Position numbers and translations under genes: made by a program. DNA of 64,000 nt from Demequina sp. TMPB413 (GTDB taxonomy: Bacteria; Actinomycetota; Actinomycetes; Actinomycetales; Demequinaceae): NCBI RefSeq assembly GCF_020447105.2, contig NZ_CP096184.1:2666001-2730000 (forward strand), written 5' to 3'. The notes beneath the pieces are model-generated. The model worked only from the letters and a program-made list of their open reading frames with translations, did no database searches and was not told the origin of the DNA. This document shows positions 27,216 through 35,167 of this stretch, piece after piece. Position 1 is the first letter of the stretch. The number at the start of each line of letters is the position of its first letter.

Positions 27216-27340
27216 ACCGAGGGGAGTACTTCTCAAGTTCCGTTCCGGTCAGTACGAATGCCCCATGGCATTCTCGGGCGGGCACCCGCCGCATCTGCGG
27301 AAGGTGAAGGAGACCTCAGGGCACCAGTGTTCTGAGGAGA
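27216..27340 (+). promoter_or_regulatory. yybP-ykoY (manganese) riboswitch with anti-Shine-Dalgarno switch
   Basis: The aptamer core is recognised by GGGGAGTA at 27221-27228 and, 80 bases later, GAAGGTGAAGGAGACC (27300-27315). GAGG at 27219-27222 can pair with CCTC at 27314-27317 to close P1. The same CCTCAG (27314-27319) is the exact complement of CTGAGG (27332-27337), which overlaps the terC ribosome binding site GAGGAG (27334-27339). With ligand, P1 would take the anti-SD and expose the site, so expression should be switched on by Mn2+. The family and its Mn2+ ligand are established; the switching model is inference. Confidence 0.85.
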
Positions 27341-27346
27341 CCCCTT

Positions 27347-28408
27347 TTGTTGTCTGTCCCCATGCTTGCCTCGCCTTTCGTAGCGTCTGCACCCCTCGCG
27401 TCGGCCGCCGACGCCGTGGCCCCCCATCCCACCATCGGCACCCCTGGCCTGTGGGCGGGCACCCTGGTGGCCGTGCTCTTGGTGGTGGCGCTCGACTTTT
27501 GGGTGACGCACAAGCCCCACGCGGTGTCGATGCGCGAGGCTGTGAAGTGGTCCATCATCTACATCGCGCTGCCGCTCATCTTTGGCGTCTGGGTGATTGC
27601 AGCGCACGGCAGCACTACCGGCATCGAGTACTACACGGGCTACCTCGTGGAGAAGTCGTTGTCAGTGGACAACCTGTTTGTGTTCATGCTGCTCCTGGCG
27701 GCGTTCGCGGTGCCCAGGGAGTTGCAGCAGAGAGTGCTGTTGATCGGCGTGGTGGGCGCGCTGGCGCTACGCGGCATCTTCATCGCGCTTGGCGCAGAGA
27801 TGCTGGAGCGCTTCGACTGGACGTTCTTGTTGTTCGGCCTGATCCTCGTGGCGACCGCGGTCAAGGTGTTGCGCGATGCGATCGACGGCGACGAGAACGA
27901 GGTCGATCCGGACCAGTTGCGCTCCGTGCGCATCATCCGCAAGTTCTGGCCCGTGACCAACTCGTACCGCAGCACCAAGTTCTCCGTGCGCGAGAACGGC
28001 CGCCGCGCGGTCACGCCTCTGCTGCTCGTGGTGATCGCCGTGATGTCCACCGACGTGGTGTTCGCGGTGGACTCGGTGCCCGCCGTCTATGGCATCACCG
28101 GCGACCCCTACCTCGTGTTCGTGACCAACGCCTTCGCGCTCATGGGCTTGCGCGCGCTGTACTTCGTGCTCGAGGGTGCGCTGTCGCGGCTCGTGCACCT
28201 CGGCTACGGCCTCGCTGCCATCCTGTTCTTCATCGGCGCCAAGCTCGCGCTGCACTGGGCGCACGGCATCTGGCCTGCAACTCCCGAGATTCCCACGCTC
28301 GCGTCGCTTGCCGTGATCGTGGGCGTGCTTGGCATCGTGACCGCGACGAGTCTGTATGTCACGCGGCGCGGGGTTCCGGAGGACAAGGGCGTGCACCTCG
28401 GGGGTTGA
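27347..28408 (+). CDS. TerC family integral membrane protein, probable Mn2+ exporter
   Basis: A 353-residue protein with about nine membrane helices. Typical TerC signatures are YLVEKSLSVDNLFVFMLLL, ATAVKVLRDAID and AVMSTDVVFAVDSVPAV, each with acidic residues in the membrane. Many TerC/Alx proteins export Mn2+ (established). The TTG at 27347 is placed 7 bases after GAGGAG; an in-frame ATG at 27362 lies 22 bases after it and so is less likely. Expression should be controlled by the manganese riboswitch upstream. It is followed by a large palindrome and not by a co-directional gene. Confidence 0.93.
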   Translation: MLSVPMLASPFVASAPLASAADAVAPHPTIGTPGLWAGTLVAVLLVVALDFWVTHKPHAVSMREAVKWSIIYIALPLIFGVWVIAAHGSTTGIEYYTGYLVEKSLSVDNLFVFMLLLAAFAVPRELQQRVLLIGVVGALALRGIFIALGAEMLERFDWTFLLFGLILVATAVKVLRDAIDGDENEVDPDQLRSVRIIRKFWPVTNSYRSTKFSVRENGRRAVTPLLLVVIAVMSTDVVFAVDSVPAVYGITGDPYLVFVTNAFALMGLRALYFVLEGALSRLVHLGYGLAAILFFIGAKLALHWAHGIWPATPEIPTLASLAVIVGVLGIVTATSLYVTRRGVPEDKGVHLGG

Positions 28409-28430
28409 CGAGCGCCCACCCCACCCTGGA

Positions 28431-28590
28431 CCGTCCCTGACACGGACACGGACACGGGCACGGGCTGGGGCGCTGGCTCTGCACCCCCCCTGCACCCCCG
28501 TTCGTGCCGTCCCTGACACAGGCGGAGGCGGTAGCGCGGCGTGTCTCGCGGGACACGCCGGAGCGCTGGCGTGCCCTGTGTCAGGGACGG
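28431..28590. repeat. Large nested palindrome in the terC-lacI intergenic region
   Basis: A 16-bp perfect inverted repeat (CCGTCCCTGACACAGG at 28507-28522, complement at 28575-28590) encloses a second one, CGGCGTGTC at 28537-28545 with GACACGCCG at 28552-28560 (loop 6), lengthened by AGCG/CGCT. A third copy of the first 13 bases lies at 28431-28443 in direct orientation, followed by repeats of GGACAC. It lies between convergent genes, so it can serve as a bidirectional terminator. The extra copy and size suggest a dispersed REP-like element. No gene is seen between 28409 and 28661. Confidence 0.8.
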
Positions 28591-28661
28591 TACGCGACAG
28601 TGCGCGATGTCGCGCGCGGCGCTCCGCCCGCGGGGCAGCGCCACCCCAACGAGCCGAGGGT

Positions 28662-29711
28662 CTAGCGAGGAGCGGGGATCTCTCCTGAGCCGCGCGCGAT
28701 GAGCGTGGTCGGGGAGATGACCGTGGACGGCGCGGCCTCGTCGCCCGCAAGCCGCGCGAGCAACTTTCGCCCGGCGATCGCTCCCATGGACCGTGGGTCC
28801 TGCGTCACGCACGAGACACCTGGGTCGAGCGCGTCTGCAAGCACGAGGTCATCGAATGACATCAAGGCGACCTTGTGCTGCATCCCCGCGTCCCGGAGGG
28901 CGTGAATACCTCCGATGGTGATGAGGTTCTGTGCAGTGAAGATGGCGGTCGGCGGATTGCTGCTCTTGAGGAGCGCGGTGACGGCGGCATGCGCAGCGTC
29001 GGCCGACCGGAGGTTCATCGTGACGAGCGAGGCGTCGAAGTCCAGGCCGGCCTCTTGCAGTGCCGCGCGGTAACCGTCGACGCGGTGCTTGGCCGTCGTG
29101 AGAGTGTCCCTGTCTGCGAGGAGCGCGATGCGCCGGTGGCCGTGGGCGATGAGGTGTGCCGTCGCTTGCCGAGCACCGCCGACGTTGTCTCCCACGACGG
29201 CGTCGGCGGCCACGCCGCAGGGCTCGCGGTCGACGAACAGGATCGGCAGGCCGCGGGAGAGTTCGGGCAGCAGGTACGTCTGCTCCTGGGAGATGGTGGT
29301 GAGGATGAGGCCGTCGACTCGGCGGCGCAAAAACTCGCGCACCAGTCTTTGTTCGCGCTCGGCGTCGTCGTCGAGGCTAGCGGCCAGCACCGAATAGCCT
29401 TGCGGGTACAGGACGTCTTCGACGCCAGCGTGCACTTGGCCGGAGAACGGGTTGGCTACGTGGCCAACCACAAGGCCGACGGTCTTGGTCGATTGCCCCG
29501 AGCGTCGCAAGTTACCTGCAACCGAATTGATCTCGTAATTCAGTTGGGCGGCGGCGCGGTGCACGCGCTCGGCTGTCTCGAGAGAAACATTGGGCTCGCT
29601 GTTGAGCACTCGGGACACAGTCTTGATGCCCACGCCCGCTAGCGCCGCCACGTCTCGCATGGTGGGCCGTGGCGGGCGGCTGGGTGTGCGCATGTGCAGG
29701 GGCTCGGACAT
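28662..29711 (-). CDS. LacI family transcriptional regulator
   Basis: A 349-residue regulator. The N-terminal helix-turn-helix reads TMRDVAALAGVGIKTVSRVLN, with the hinge LNYEINSVAGNLRRSG. A periplasmic-binding-protein-like sensor domain follows (TVGLVVGHVANPFSG, GLPILFVDREP, HGHRRIALLADRD). It lies divergent from the frcBCA operon, which it probably controls. The ATG at 29711 is preceded by AGGTG; GTG at 29720 is possible. An operator-like sequence covers the start codon, implying self-repression. The ligand is probably the sugar taken up by the ABC system or its phosphate. Confidence 0.92.
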   Translation of the reverse strand: MSEPLHMRTPSRPPRPTMRDVAALAGVGIKTVSRVLNSEPNVSLETAERVHRAAAQLNYEINSVAGNLRRSGQSTKTVGLVVGHVANPFSGQVHAGVEDVLYPQGYSVLAASLDDDAEREQRLVREFLRRRVDGLILTTISQEQTYLLPELSRGLPILFVDREPCGVAADAVVGDNVGGARQATAHLIAHGHRRIALLADRDTLTTAKHRVDGYRAALQEAGLDFDASLVTMNLRSADAAHAAVTALLKSSNPPTAIFTAQNLITIGGIHALRDAGMQHKVALMSFDDLVLADALDPGVSCVTQDPRSMGAIAGRKLLARLAGDEAAPSTVISPTTLIARGSGEIPAPR

Positions 29712-29719
29712 CGTTGTCA
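29706..29719 (-). promoter_or_regulatory. Operator-like site over the lacI start codon
   Basis: TGACAACGATGTCC matches the perfect palindrome TGACAACGTTGTCA of the frc promoter at 12 of 14 positions. It overlaps the ribosome binding site and ATG of the lacI gene. Binding here would reduce synthesis of the regulator. Confidence 0.6.
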
Positions 29720-29750
29720 CCTTAGCATCGGAATTGTTACCAATCTCGGG

Positions 29751-29799
29751 TTGACGAATCCTGCCGAGGCGCCTACGGTTCGAGATGACAACGTTGTCA
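29751..29799 (+). promoter_or_regulatory. frc operon promoter and LacI operator
   Basis: TTGACG (29751-29756), 17-base spacer, TACGGT (29774-29779). The 14-bp perfect palindrome TGACAACGTTGTCA follows at 29786-29799, exactly where transcription should start. The CG centre is the usual form for LacI/GalR proteins. AAGGAGATT lies before the frcB ATG at 29841. Confidence 0.8.
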
Positions 29800-29840
29800 C
29801 CTCAGACATCGTTGCGTGATACGCACAAGGAGATTCAACG

Positions 29841-30956
29841 ATGAATCGGCTCACCAAGCGGCACTCTGGTCGCCAGCTCCTGTGGAAAGGCGCGGCCGTC
29901 GCCAGCGCCGCTGCCTTGGCCCTCACCGGTTGCTCGAGTGAAGGCACCAACGACTCCACCTCCACTGGTGGTTCCGACACCCCCGCTGACGGCGACATCG
30001 GTGTCTCGCTCATCCTGAAGACCACCACCAACCCGTTCTTTGTCGCCATGCAAGAAGGCGCTGAAGAGGCAGCGGCCGCCGAGGGCGTCAACCTCACGGT
30101 TGCTGCCGGCCGCGAAGATGGCGATGAGGACACCCAGATCCAGGCGATCGAGAACGCGATCTCTCGCGGCGACGCCGGAATCCTCATCACCCCGTCAGGA
30201 CAGGCCGTGGAAGAGGCCCTGATCAAGGCGCGTGAAGCGGGCCTGTACGTCATCGCCCTCGACACGCCCCCGTCGTCCGAAGAAGCGGTGGACATCACCT
30301 TCGCCACCGACAACTTCCTTGCAGGTGAGCTCATCGGTGAGTGGGCTGCATCGGAGCTCGATGGCGAGGACGCCGTCATTGCCATGCTCGACCTCTTCGA
30401 CGACAAAATCGTGTCCGTCGACTACGCCCGCGATCAGGGCTTCCTGACCGGCATGGGCATCGACGTTGCCGATCCCCAGGTCAACGGTGACGAAGCCAAG
30501 ACGGGCTCATACTCTGGCGGCAACTACACGATCGTTGGCAACGAGGCCACGCAGGGAGCGGAAGACGGCGGCCGCACGGCGATGGAACTGCTGTTGGCTC
30601 AAAACCCCGACATCAACGTCGTCTACACGATCAACGAGCCTGCGGCCTACGGAGCCAAGGCGGCGCTCGACGCAGCGGGCAAGTCCGACGTGCTCATTGT
30701 CTCGGTTGACGGCGGTTGTGCAGGCGTCGAGGGGGTGGCCTCTGGTGTCATTGGAGCTACCAGCCAGCAATACCCGCTCAAGATGGCCGAGCTGGGAGTG
30801 ACGGCCATCGCGGAATTGGTTCGCACCGGCACGACACCAGACGTCACGGCAGGACTCGACTTCTTCAACACGGGTGTCGCTCTTGTGACCGACAGCCCGG
30901 CCGACGGTGTGGAGAGTATTGACACCGCCGCTGGCTCCGCGATCTGCTGGGGCTAG
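29841..30956 (+). CDS. frcB: Sugar ABC transporter substrate-binding lipoprotein, fructose type
   Basis: A 371-residue lipoprotein with the signal LLWKGAAVASAAALALTGC (lipidated Cys at the end) and a Ser/Thr-rich linker. The PBP fold has GVSLILKTTTNPFFVAMQEG, VDITFATDNFLAGELIGEWA, LLDLFDD-like LDLFDDKIVSVDYARDQ, YSGGNYTIVGNEATQGAEDG and INVVYTINEPAAYGAKAAL. These segments match what I recall of FrcB, the fructose receptor of rhizobia. It captures sugar outside the membrane. Good ribosome binding site. Followed by a strong hairpin before the permease gene. Fructose specificity is inferred from similarity. Confidence 0.88.
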   Translation: MNRLTKRHSGRQLLWKGAAVASAAALALTGCSSEGTNDSTSTGGSDTPADGDIGVSLILKTTTNPFFVAMQEGAEEAAAAEGVNLTVAAGREDGDEDTQIQAIENAISRGDAGILITPSGQAVEEALIKAREAGLYVIALDTPPSSEEAVDITFATDNFLAGELIGEWAASELDGEDAVIAMLDLFDDKIVSVDYARDQGFLTGMGIDVADPQVNGDEAKTGSYSGGNYTIVGNEATQGAEDGGRTAMELLLAQNPDINVVYTINEPAAYGAKAALDAAGKSDVLIVSVDGGCAGVEGVASGVIGATSQQYPLKMAELGVTAIAELVRTGTTPDVTAGLDFFNTGVALVTDSPADGVESIDTAAGSAICWG

Positions 30957-30971
30957 GTTCACCACGGATTA

Positions 30972-31003
30972 CCCTGCGGCGCCGTCTCGGCGGCGCCGCA
31001 GGG
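30972..31003 (+). promoter_or_regulatory. Intercistronic hairpin between frcB and frcC
   Basis: CCCTGCGGCGCCG (30972-30984) and its exact complement (30991-31003) form a 13-bp stem with a 6-base loop. It is 15 bp after the frcB stop and 20 bp before the frcC start. Such hairpins in ABC operons raise the amount of binding protein over permease, by partial termination or by protecting the upstream RNA. It is not followed by T. Confidence 0.7.
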
Positions 31004-31023
31004 CCGACCTCAAGGACGAGGAC

Positions 31024-32049
31024 ATGACCCCATCTACCGAAACCGAATCCGCGGCTGCACATGTCTTTGACACCGCACAAACGCCGGTACAGCGTGTGCG
31101 AGCCATCCTTCACCGCTACCCCGCCCTCAGCCCGGCAGTGGTGCTGTTGGTCTCGATCATCATCTTCGGGATGCTCAACGAGCGCTTCTTGCTCCCCGGC
31201 AACCTCTCGCTGATCACCCAGCAGGTCGCGATCGTTGGCACGGTTGCCCTCGCGCAAACGCTGATCATCCTCACCGCAGGCATCGACTTGTCTGTGGGCA
31301 CCGCCATGGTTCTCGCATCGATGGTCATGGCCGTCGCCGCGTCGGAGAACGGTGTTGCGGCTCCTCTGGCCTTGCTCATGGGCCTCGTGGTCGGACTCCT
31401 CACGGGCCTGCTCAACGGCATGCTCGTCACCAAGCTCAAGTTGCCGCCGTTCATCGTGACGCTCGGCACTTACTCGATCTTTCTCGCGCTGACGCTGCTG
31501 TACTCGAAGGGCGCGACGGTACGCGGCTCGGACATGCCCGCCATCATGACGTGGACCGGCAAGTCGTTCCCTGTCGCGGGCGTCAGCATCTCGTACGGCG
31601 TCGTCATCATGTTTGTCTTGTACGTGTTCATGGCGTGGGTACTCGCGACCACCGCGTGGGGACGTCACCTCTATGCGGTGGGCGATGATCCTGAGGCGGC
31701 GCGTCTCGCAGGTGTTCGCACCAGCTGGGTGTTGCGATCGGTGTACATCTCAGCGGGCACGATCATCGCGATTGCTGCCTGGCTCCAGATCGGTCGCACG
31801 AGCGCCGCGAGCCCCAATGCGGGCGCGGACCTCAATCTCGACTCCATCACCGCTGTGGTGATCGGCGGGACCAGCCTCTTCGGAGGCCGCGGCACGGTCT
31901 GGGGAACGTTGCTAGGTGCGCTCATCGTCGGGGTCTTCCGCAACGGTCTCTCGCTAGCCGGTCTCGATGTCTTGTATCAAACCCTCGCCGTGGGGGTCCT
32001 TGTGATTGTCGCGGTGTCCCTCGACCAGTGGATCCGGAAGGCACGGTAA
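31024..32049 (+). CDS. frcC: Sugar ABC transporter permease, fructose type
   Basis: A 341-residue membrane protein of the RbsC/FrcC group with about ten helices. Features are LSLITQQVAIVGTVALAQTLIILTAGIDLSVG (split in two helices), LVTKLKLPPFIVTLGTYS, the EAA-like cytoplasmic loop YAVGDDPEAARLAGVRTSWVL, and GGTSLFGGRGTVWGTLLGALIVG. It forms the membrane channel for the FrcB-bound sugar. I used the ATG at 31024; the frame is open upstream but is in the hairpin region. The stop overlaps the frcA start (TAATG). Confidence 0.9.
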   Translation: MTPSTETESAAAHVFDTAQTPVQRVRAILHRYPALSPAVVLLVSIIIFGMLNERFLLPGNLSLITQQVAIVGTVALAQTLIILTAGIDLSVGTAMVLASMVMAVAASENGVAAPLALLMGLVVGLLTGLLNGMLVTKLKLPPFIVTLGTYSIFLALTLLYSKGATVRGSDMPAIMTWTGKSFPVAGVSISYGVVIMFVLYVFMAWVLATTAWGRHLYAVGDDPEAARLAGVRTSWVLRSVYISAGTIIAIAAWLQIGRTSAASPNAGADLNLDSITAVVIGGTSLFGGRGTVWGTLLGALIVGVFRNGLSLAGLDVLYQTLAVGVLVIVAVSLDQWIRKAR

Positions 32050-32858
32050 TGAACGCGACTGCAGCAGCGTCCGCCCAGGAGTCGGCGGTAACGAACAACG
32101 GAGCGAAGCCGGTACTCACCGCGCGCGGGCTGGTGAAGACGTACGGCCGTGTGGTGGGACTCGATGGCGTCGACCTCGACTTGTATGCCGGGGAGGTGCT
32201 CGCGATCATCGGCGACAACGGCGCAGGCAAGTCGACCCTCATCAAGTGCCTGACCGGTGCGGAAGTCCCTGACGCCGGCACGATCGAACTCGACGGCCAG
32301 AGGGTCCAGTTCAGGCGCCCAGAGGACGCAAAGGAGCATGGCATCGAGGCGGTCTATCAGAACCTCGCGGTGTCGCCAGCGCTCGACGTGGCCTCAAACC
32401 TGTTCCTCGGCAGGGAGGTCCGCAAGGCGGGATTCCTTGGCTCGGTGTTGCGCCAACTCGACATCAAGAAGATGCGGGAGCGCACCCGCGAGGAGCTCAG
32501 CAGGCTCGGGATCACCACGCTTCAAGACGTGACGGTGCCGATCGAGAGTCTCTCTGGCGGTCAGCGCCAAGCGGTCGCCGTGGCTCGTGCCGCCGCCTTC
32601 GGCTCGAAGGTGGTGGTTCTCGACGAGCCGACGGCGGCGCTGGGCGTGCGCGAGTCCAACCAGGTTCTCGACCTGGTGCGGCGATTGCGCGACCAAGGCA
32701 CGCCCGTGATCCTCATCAGCCACAACATGCCTCAGGTCTTTGACGTGGCCGACCGGATTCACATTCAACGACTCGGGCGCTGTGCCGCAATCGTGACCCC
32801 TCAGTCGCACTCGCGCACCGACGCCGTGGCGATCATGACAGGGGCTGCAGAGGCGTGA
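32049..32858 (+). CDS. frcA: Sugar ABC transporter ATP-binding protein, fructose type
   Basis: A 269-residue ATPase with a single nucleotide-binding domain, as in FrcA and unlike the double-domain RbsA/XylG. Walker A is IIGDNGAGKSTLIKCLTG; Q-loop EAVYQNLAVSPALDVASN; signature SLSGGQRQAVAVARA; Walker B KVVVLDEPTAALGVRES; H-loop VILISHNMPQ. The C-terminal LGRCAAIVTPQSHSRTDAVAIMTG is also FrcA-like. It powers uptake with FrcB and FrcC. The start overlaps the frcC stop by one base, and the stop overlaps the next gene by 4 bp. Confidence 0.92.
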   Translation: MNATAAASAQESAVTNNGAKPVLTARGLVKTYGRVVGLDGVDLDLYAGEVLAIIGDNGAGKSTLIKCLTGAEVPDAGTIELDGQRVQFRRPEDAKEHGIEAVYQNLAVSPALDVASNLFLGREVRKAGFLGSVLRQLDIKKMRERTREELSRLGITTLQDVTVPIESLSGGQRQAVAVARAAAFGSKVVVLDEPTAALGVRESNQVLDLVRRLRDQGTPVILISHNMPQVFDVADRIHIQRLGRCAAIVTPQSHSRTDAVAIMTGAAEA

Positions 32859-33154
32859 CCGGGCCGACTTCTCTGTACGCGCGCATCCACGCGCTCCCAG
32901 GCCATGAGGATGCCGTTGCCGCTCTGCTTGCGGAACTGGCGGTGGCGGTGAGGTCAGAACAAGGGAACCTTGCGTTCGAGCCGTGGCGAGAGACCGAGAT
33001 GGAGGGCTCGTTCTTTGTCTATGAGGTCTACGCAGATGACCGAGCGTTCGCGCGGCACCTCGTGGCGCCTCATTCGGTTGACTTCAATGCTGCGCTTGCC
33101 GAACACGTTGTCGGCGGAGCATCGCAACTCACCGCACTGGGCGCGCTTTCGTAG
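32855..33154 (+). CDS. ABM-fold (YgiN/LsrG-like) monooxygenase or isomerase
   Basis: A 99-residue dimeric alpha-beta barrel protein of the antibiotic biosynthesis monooxygenase family: SLYARIHALPGHEDAVAALL, NLAFEPWRETEMEGSFFVYEVYAD, AFARHLVAPHSVDFNAAL. The GTG start overlaps the frcA stop (GTGA), so it is the last gene of the frc operon. Members include quinol monooxygenases and LsrG, which isomerises a phosphorylated sugar-like signal. A role on the imported sugar is therefore possible but unproven. Confidence 0.8.
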   Translation: MTGPTSLYARIHALPGHEDAVAALLAELAVAVRSEQGNLAFEPWRETEMEGSFFVYEVYADDRAFARHLVAPHSVDFNAALAEHVVGGASQLTALGALS

Positions 33155-33244
33155 CCGGGCTGGTTCGGGCAACGCAAGCCCCGCACCTGGACTGTCCCTT
33201 AGGCTGGATCAAGACCCCACGCCCCGCCGACGCTAGGAGCAGCC

Positions 33245-33646
33245 ATGACCGACGCCAGCCTTCCCACGATCACCCGCGACGCAAACGGCGCTCCCTCCGT
33301 CGACTTCACGGGCGCGGTCAAGCCCGACGGCCTGGTGGTCGAGGTCCTCGAGGCTGGCGACGGAGCCCCCGTGGTGGAGCGTCAGTCGATCACCGTGCAC
33401 TACACGGGTTGGCTGTGGGACGGCGCCAAGTTCGATTCCTCGTGGGACCGCGGCGAGCCCATCTCGTTTGGCATCGCGCGCGGGTCACTCATCGACGGCT
33501 GGGTGGACGGCATCGTCGGCCAGCCCGTCGGCTCGAAGCTGCTGCTGTCGGTCCCGCCGGAGGCCGGCTACGGAGACCGTTCCATGGGTCCGATTCCCGG
33601 CGGCTCCACCCTGGTCTTTGCCGTGGACGTACTCGACGCGAAGTAG
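33245..33646 (+). CDS. FKBP-type peptidyl-prolyl cis-trans isomerase
   Basis: A 133-residue cytoplasmic protein with the FKBP core: QSITVHYTGWLWDGAKFDSSWDRGEPISF, then GSLIDGWVDGIVGQPVGSKLLLSVPPEAGYG and a final GGSTLVFAVDVLDAK. The active-site Tyr, Phe, Asp and Trp positions are all kept. There is no signal peptide. AGGAGCAGCC lies before the ATG. It is transcribed alone and converges on the DUF5701 gene. Confidence 0.94.
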   Translation: MTDASLPTITRDANGAPSVDFTGAVKPDGLVVEVLEAGDGAPVVERQSITVHYTGWLWDGAKFDSSWDRGEPISFGIARGSLIDGWVDGIVGQPVGSKLLLSVPPEAGYGDRSMGPIPGGSTLVFAVDVLDAK

Positions 33647-34298
33647 TCACTCCACCCTGGCCGACGCCGACGCGACACCCAGCCACGAGTGCGGCGCGCC
33701 CTCGAAGCACCACCCAAGTTTTGGTGCCTTGTCGGCGATCCACAGCGCAGGCACTCGCTTGTCCCCGCGCGTTGACCCGGCCAGCATGAAGCAGTGGTTC
33801 TTCACGAGCAGCTCTGGCGCGACCGCGGCGAGTGAGATCCCTTCGTCGATCGTGAGCGGCGTGCGCCCGTGTGCCGCAATGACCGGGAGTGCATCGCGCG
33901 GGGCGACGTCGCGGAACTCGTCTCCGCGTTCCACGCCGACGAGCAGGTACAGGGGCGCGTCGGGCACGGCGAGTTCCGCCCGCGGGAGGTAGTGCGACAG
34001 GCCCTTTCGCGCGTCGGACGCGTGATTGCGGTCCAGCACGCCGACGCGGTCTGAGTCCACGAGCCGCAAGAGCGGGACTCTCGCCTCATCGCTGACGAGG
34101 GCACGAGTCACCACGAGCAGCGCTGGCACGTGCCCGGCCGACGCCGGTTCAGGGGCGTCTTCAAAGGCGCGCGCGGTCAACTAGCGGCGCGGAGAGTTCG
34201 CGAAAGGCTTGCTCCGTGAGCCCGGCGAGCGCGGGATAGCCGAGCGCGCAGTAGGTGTCGATTTGGCTGGCGACGGCGTGGGCGTGTGGTGCGTTCAC
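33647..34298 (-). pseudogene. DUF5701 family gene with a frameshift
   Basis: The first part starts at GTG 34298 with AGGAG before it: MNAPHAHAVASQIDTYCALG, then YPALAGLTEQAFRELSAPLVDRA. The frame breaks in a CGCGCGCG run at about 34168-34175. The second part (from about 34180 down) continues RAFEDAPEPAS, ALLVVTRALVSDEARVPLL and ends GAPHSWLGVASASARVE. Joined, they match the usual length and order of the DUF5701 family. A change in the GC dinucleotide run restores one frame. Real loss or sequencing error cannot be told apart here. Function of the family unknown. Confidence 0.75.
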
Positions 34299-34405
34299 GG
34301 GAACTCCTGAGCTGGCGGCAGGCGTGAGTCGCCAACGCGCGCCCGTGCCTGAACGTTCCAGCAAGGTCTCACGCAAAGTCACTCGACGCAAGGCTCCGCG
34401 TGCGG

Positions 34406-35011
34406 CTACAGGGCTCCGTAGGTGAAGAACATCCCGCCACCTATGGCTGCGGCCGCGAGGATCGCCGTCGCAACACCCCCGGCTGAGCGCGCGAACCGCC
34501 AGCACAGAACTGCGAGAACCAACACCGCCAGCGCGACTTCTGACCACCAGTAAACGATGGGCGTCGTGTCTGAAACGCGCACGATGCCGTGGGCAGCCTC
34601 GCCGAATGCGACACCCGGCCACACCGCCACCGAAAGCCCGCGCAGCAGGGAAGGCGCCCGGCCGTCGTCGTCCCGGCGAAGCAACCACACCGCGAGGCCC
34701 ATGACCGCGCCGACGGCCACTCCGGCCGTGCACCAGAACAAGACCCACGTCGAGGACACGCCGAAACCGCGCAGCGCCGCTGTGCCGTAGTACCCGACCA
34801 TGACCAGCGGCCCCGCGATGGCTGCAAGCGCCATGGCTTGCCACAGGCGTCGTCCGGCGAAGGCTGCGGCCGCAGCGATGGCCACGACGGGCGCGGCCGA
34901 GTTGAACAAGGGGTGCAACGCGTCTGGAGCATAGGTCTGGCCAAAGGACATGCCGACGCCGGCGAGCAGGGGGCCGACGATGGCGGCGCTTGCGGAGAGG
35001 GAGCGATTCAC
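34406..35011 (-). CDS. DUF6518 family membrane protein
   Basis: A 201-residue protein with about seven hydrophobic segments. It begins MNRSLSASAAIVGPLLAGVG, then FGQTYAPDALHPLFNSAAPV, YYGTAALRGFG, WLLRRDDDGRA and ends IGGGMFFTYGAL. The pattern resembles the DUF6518 group of actinobacterial membrane proteins, which have no known function. Transcribed alone on the minus strand, about 107 bp before the DUF5701 gene. Confidence 0.75.
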   Translation of the reverse strand: MNRSLSASAAIVGPLLAGVGMSFGQTYAPDALHPLFNSAAPVVAIAAAAAFAGRRLWQAMALAAIAGPLVMVGYYGTAALRGFGVSSTWVLFWCTAGVAVGAVMGLAVWLLRRDDDGRAPSLLRGLSVAVWPGVAFGEAAHGIVRVSDTTPIVYWWSEVALAVLVLAVLCWRFARSAGGVATAILAAAAIGGGMFFTYGAL

Positions 35012-35167
35012 GCGCTAACGGTACGTGGGCAGACGGCGTTCCGCTATGGGGTGAGTCCCTGAGTCGGCAACGTCACACCGGAGCGCACGGGTGCGTCTAC
35101 TACCACCGCCGCCGACGCGGCCGATGGGGTGGGCGTAGTTGTCCCCGATCAGAGCTAGAGAATCCCG

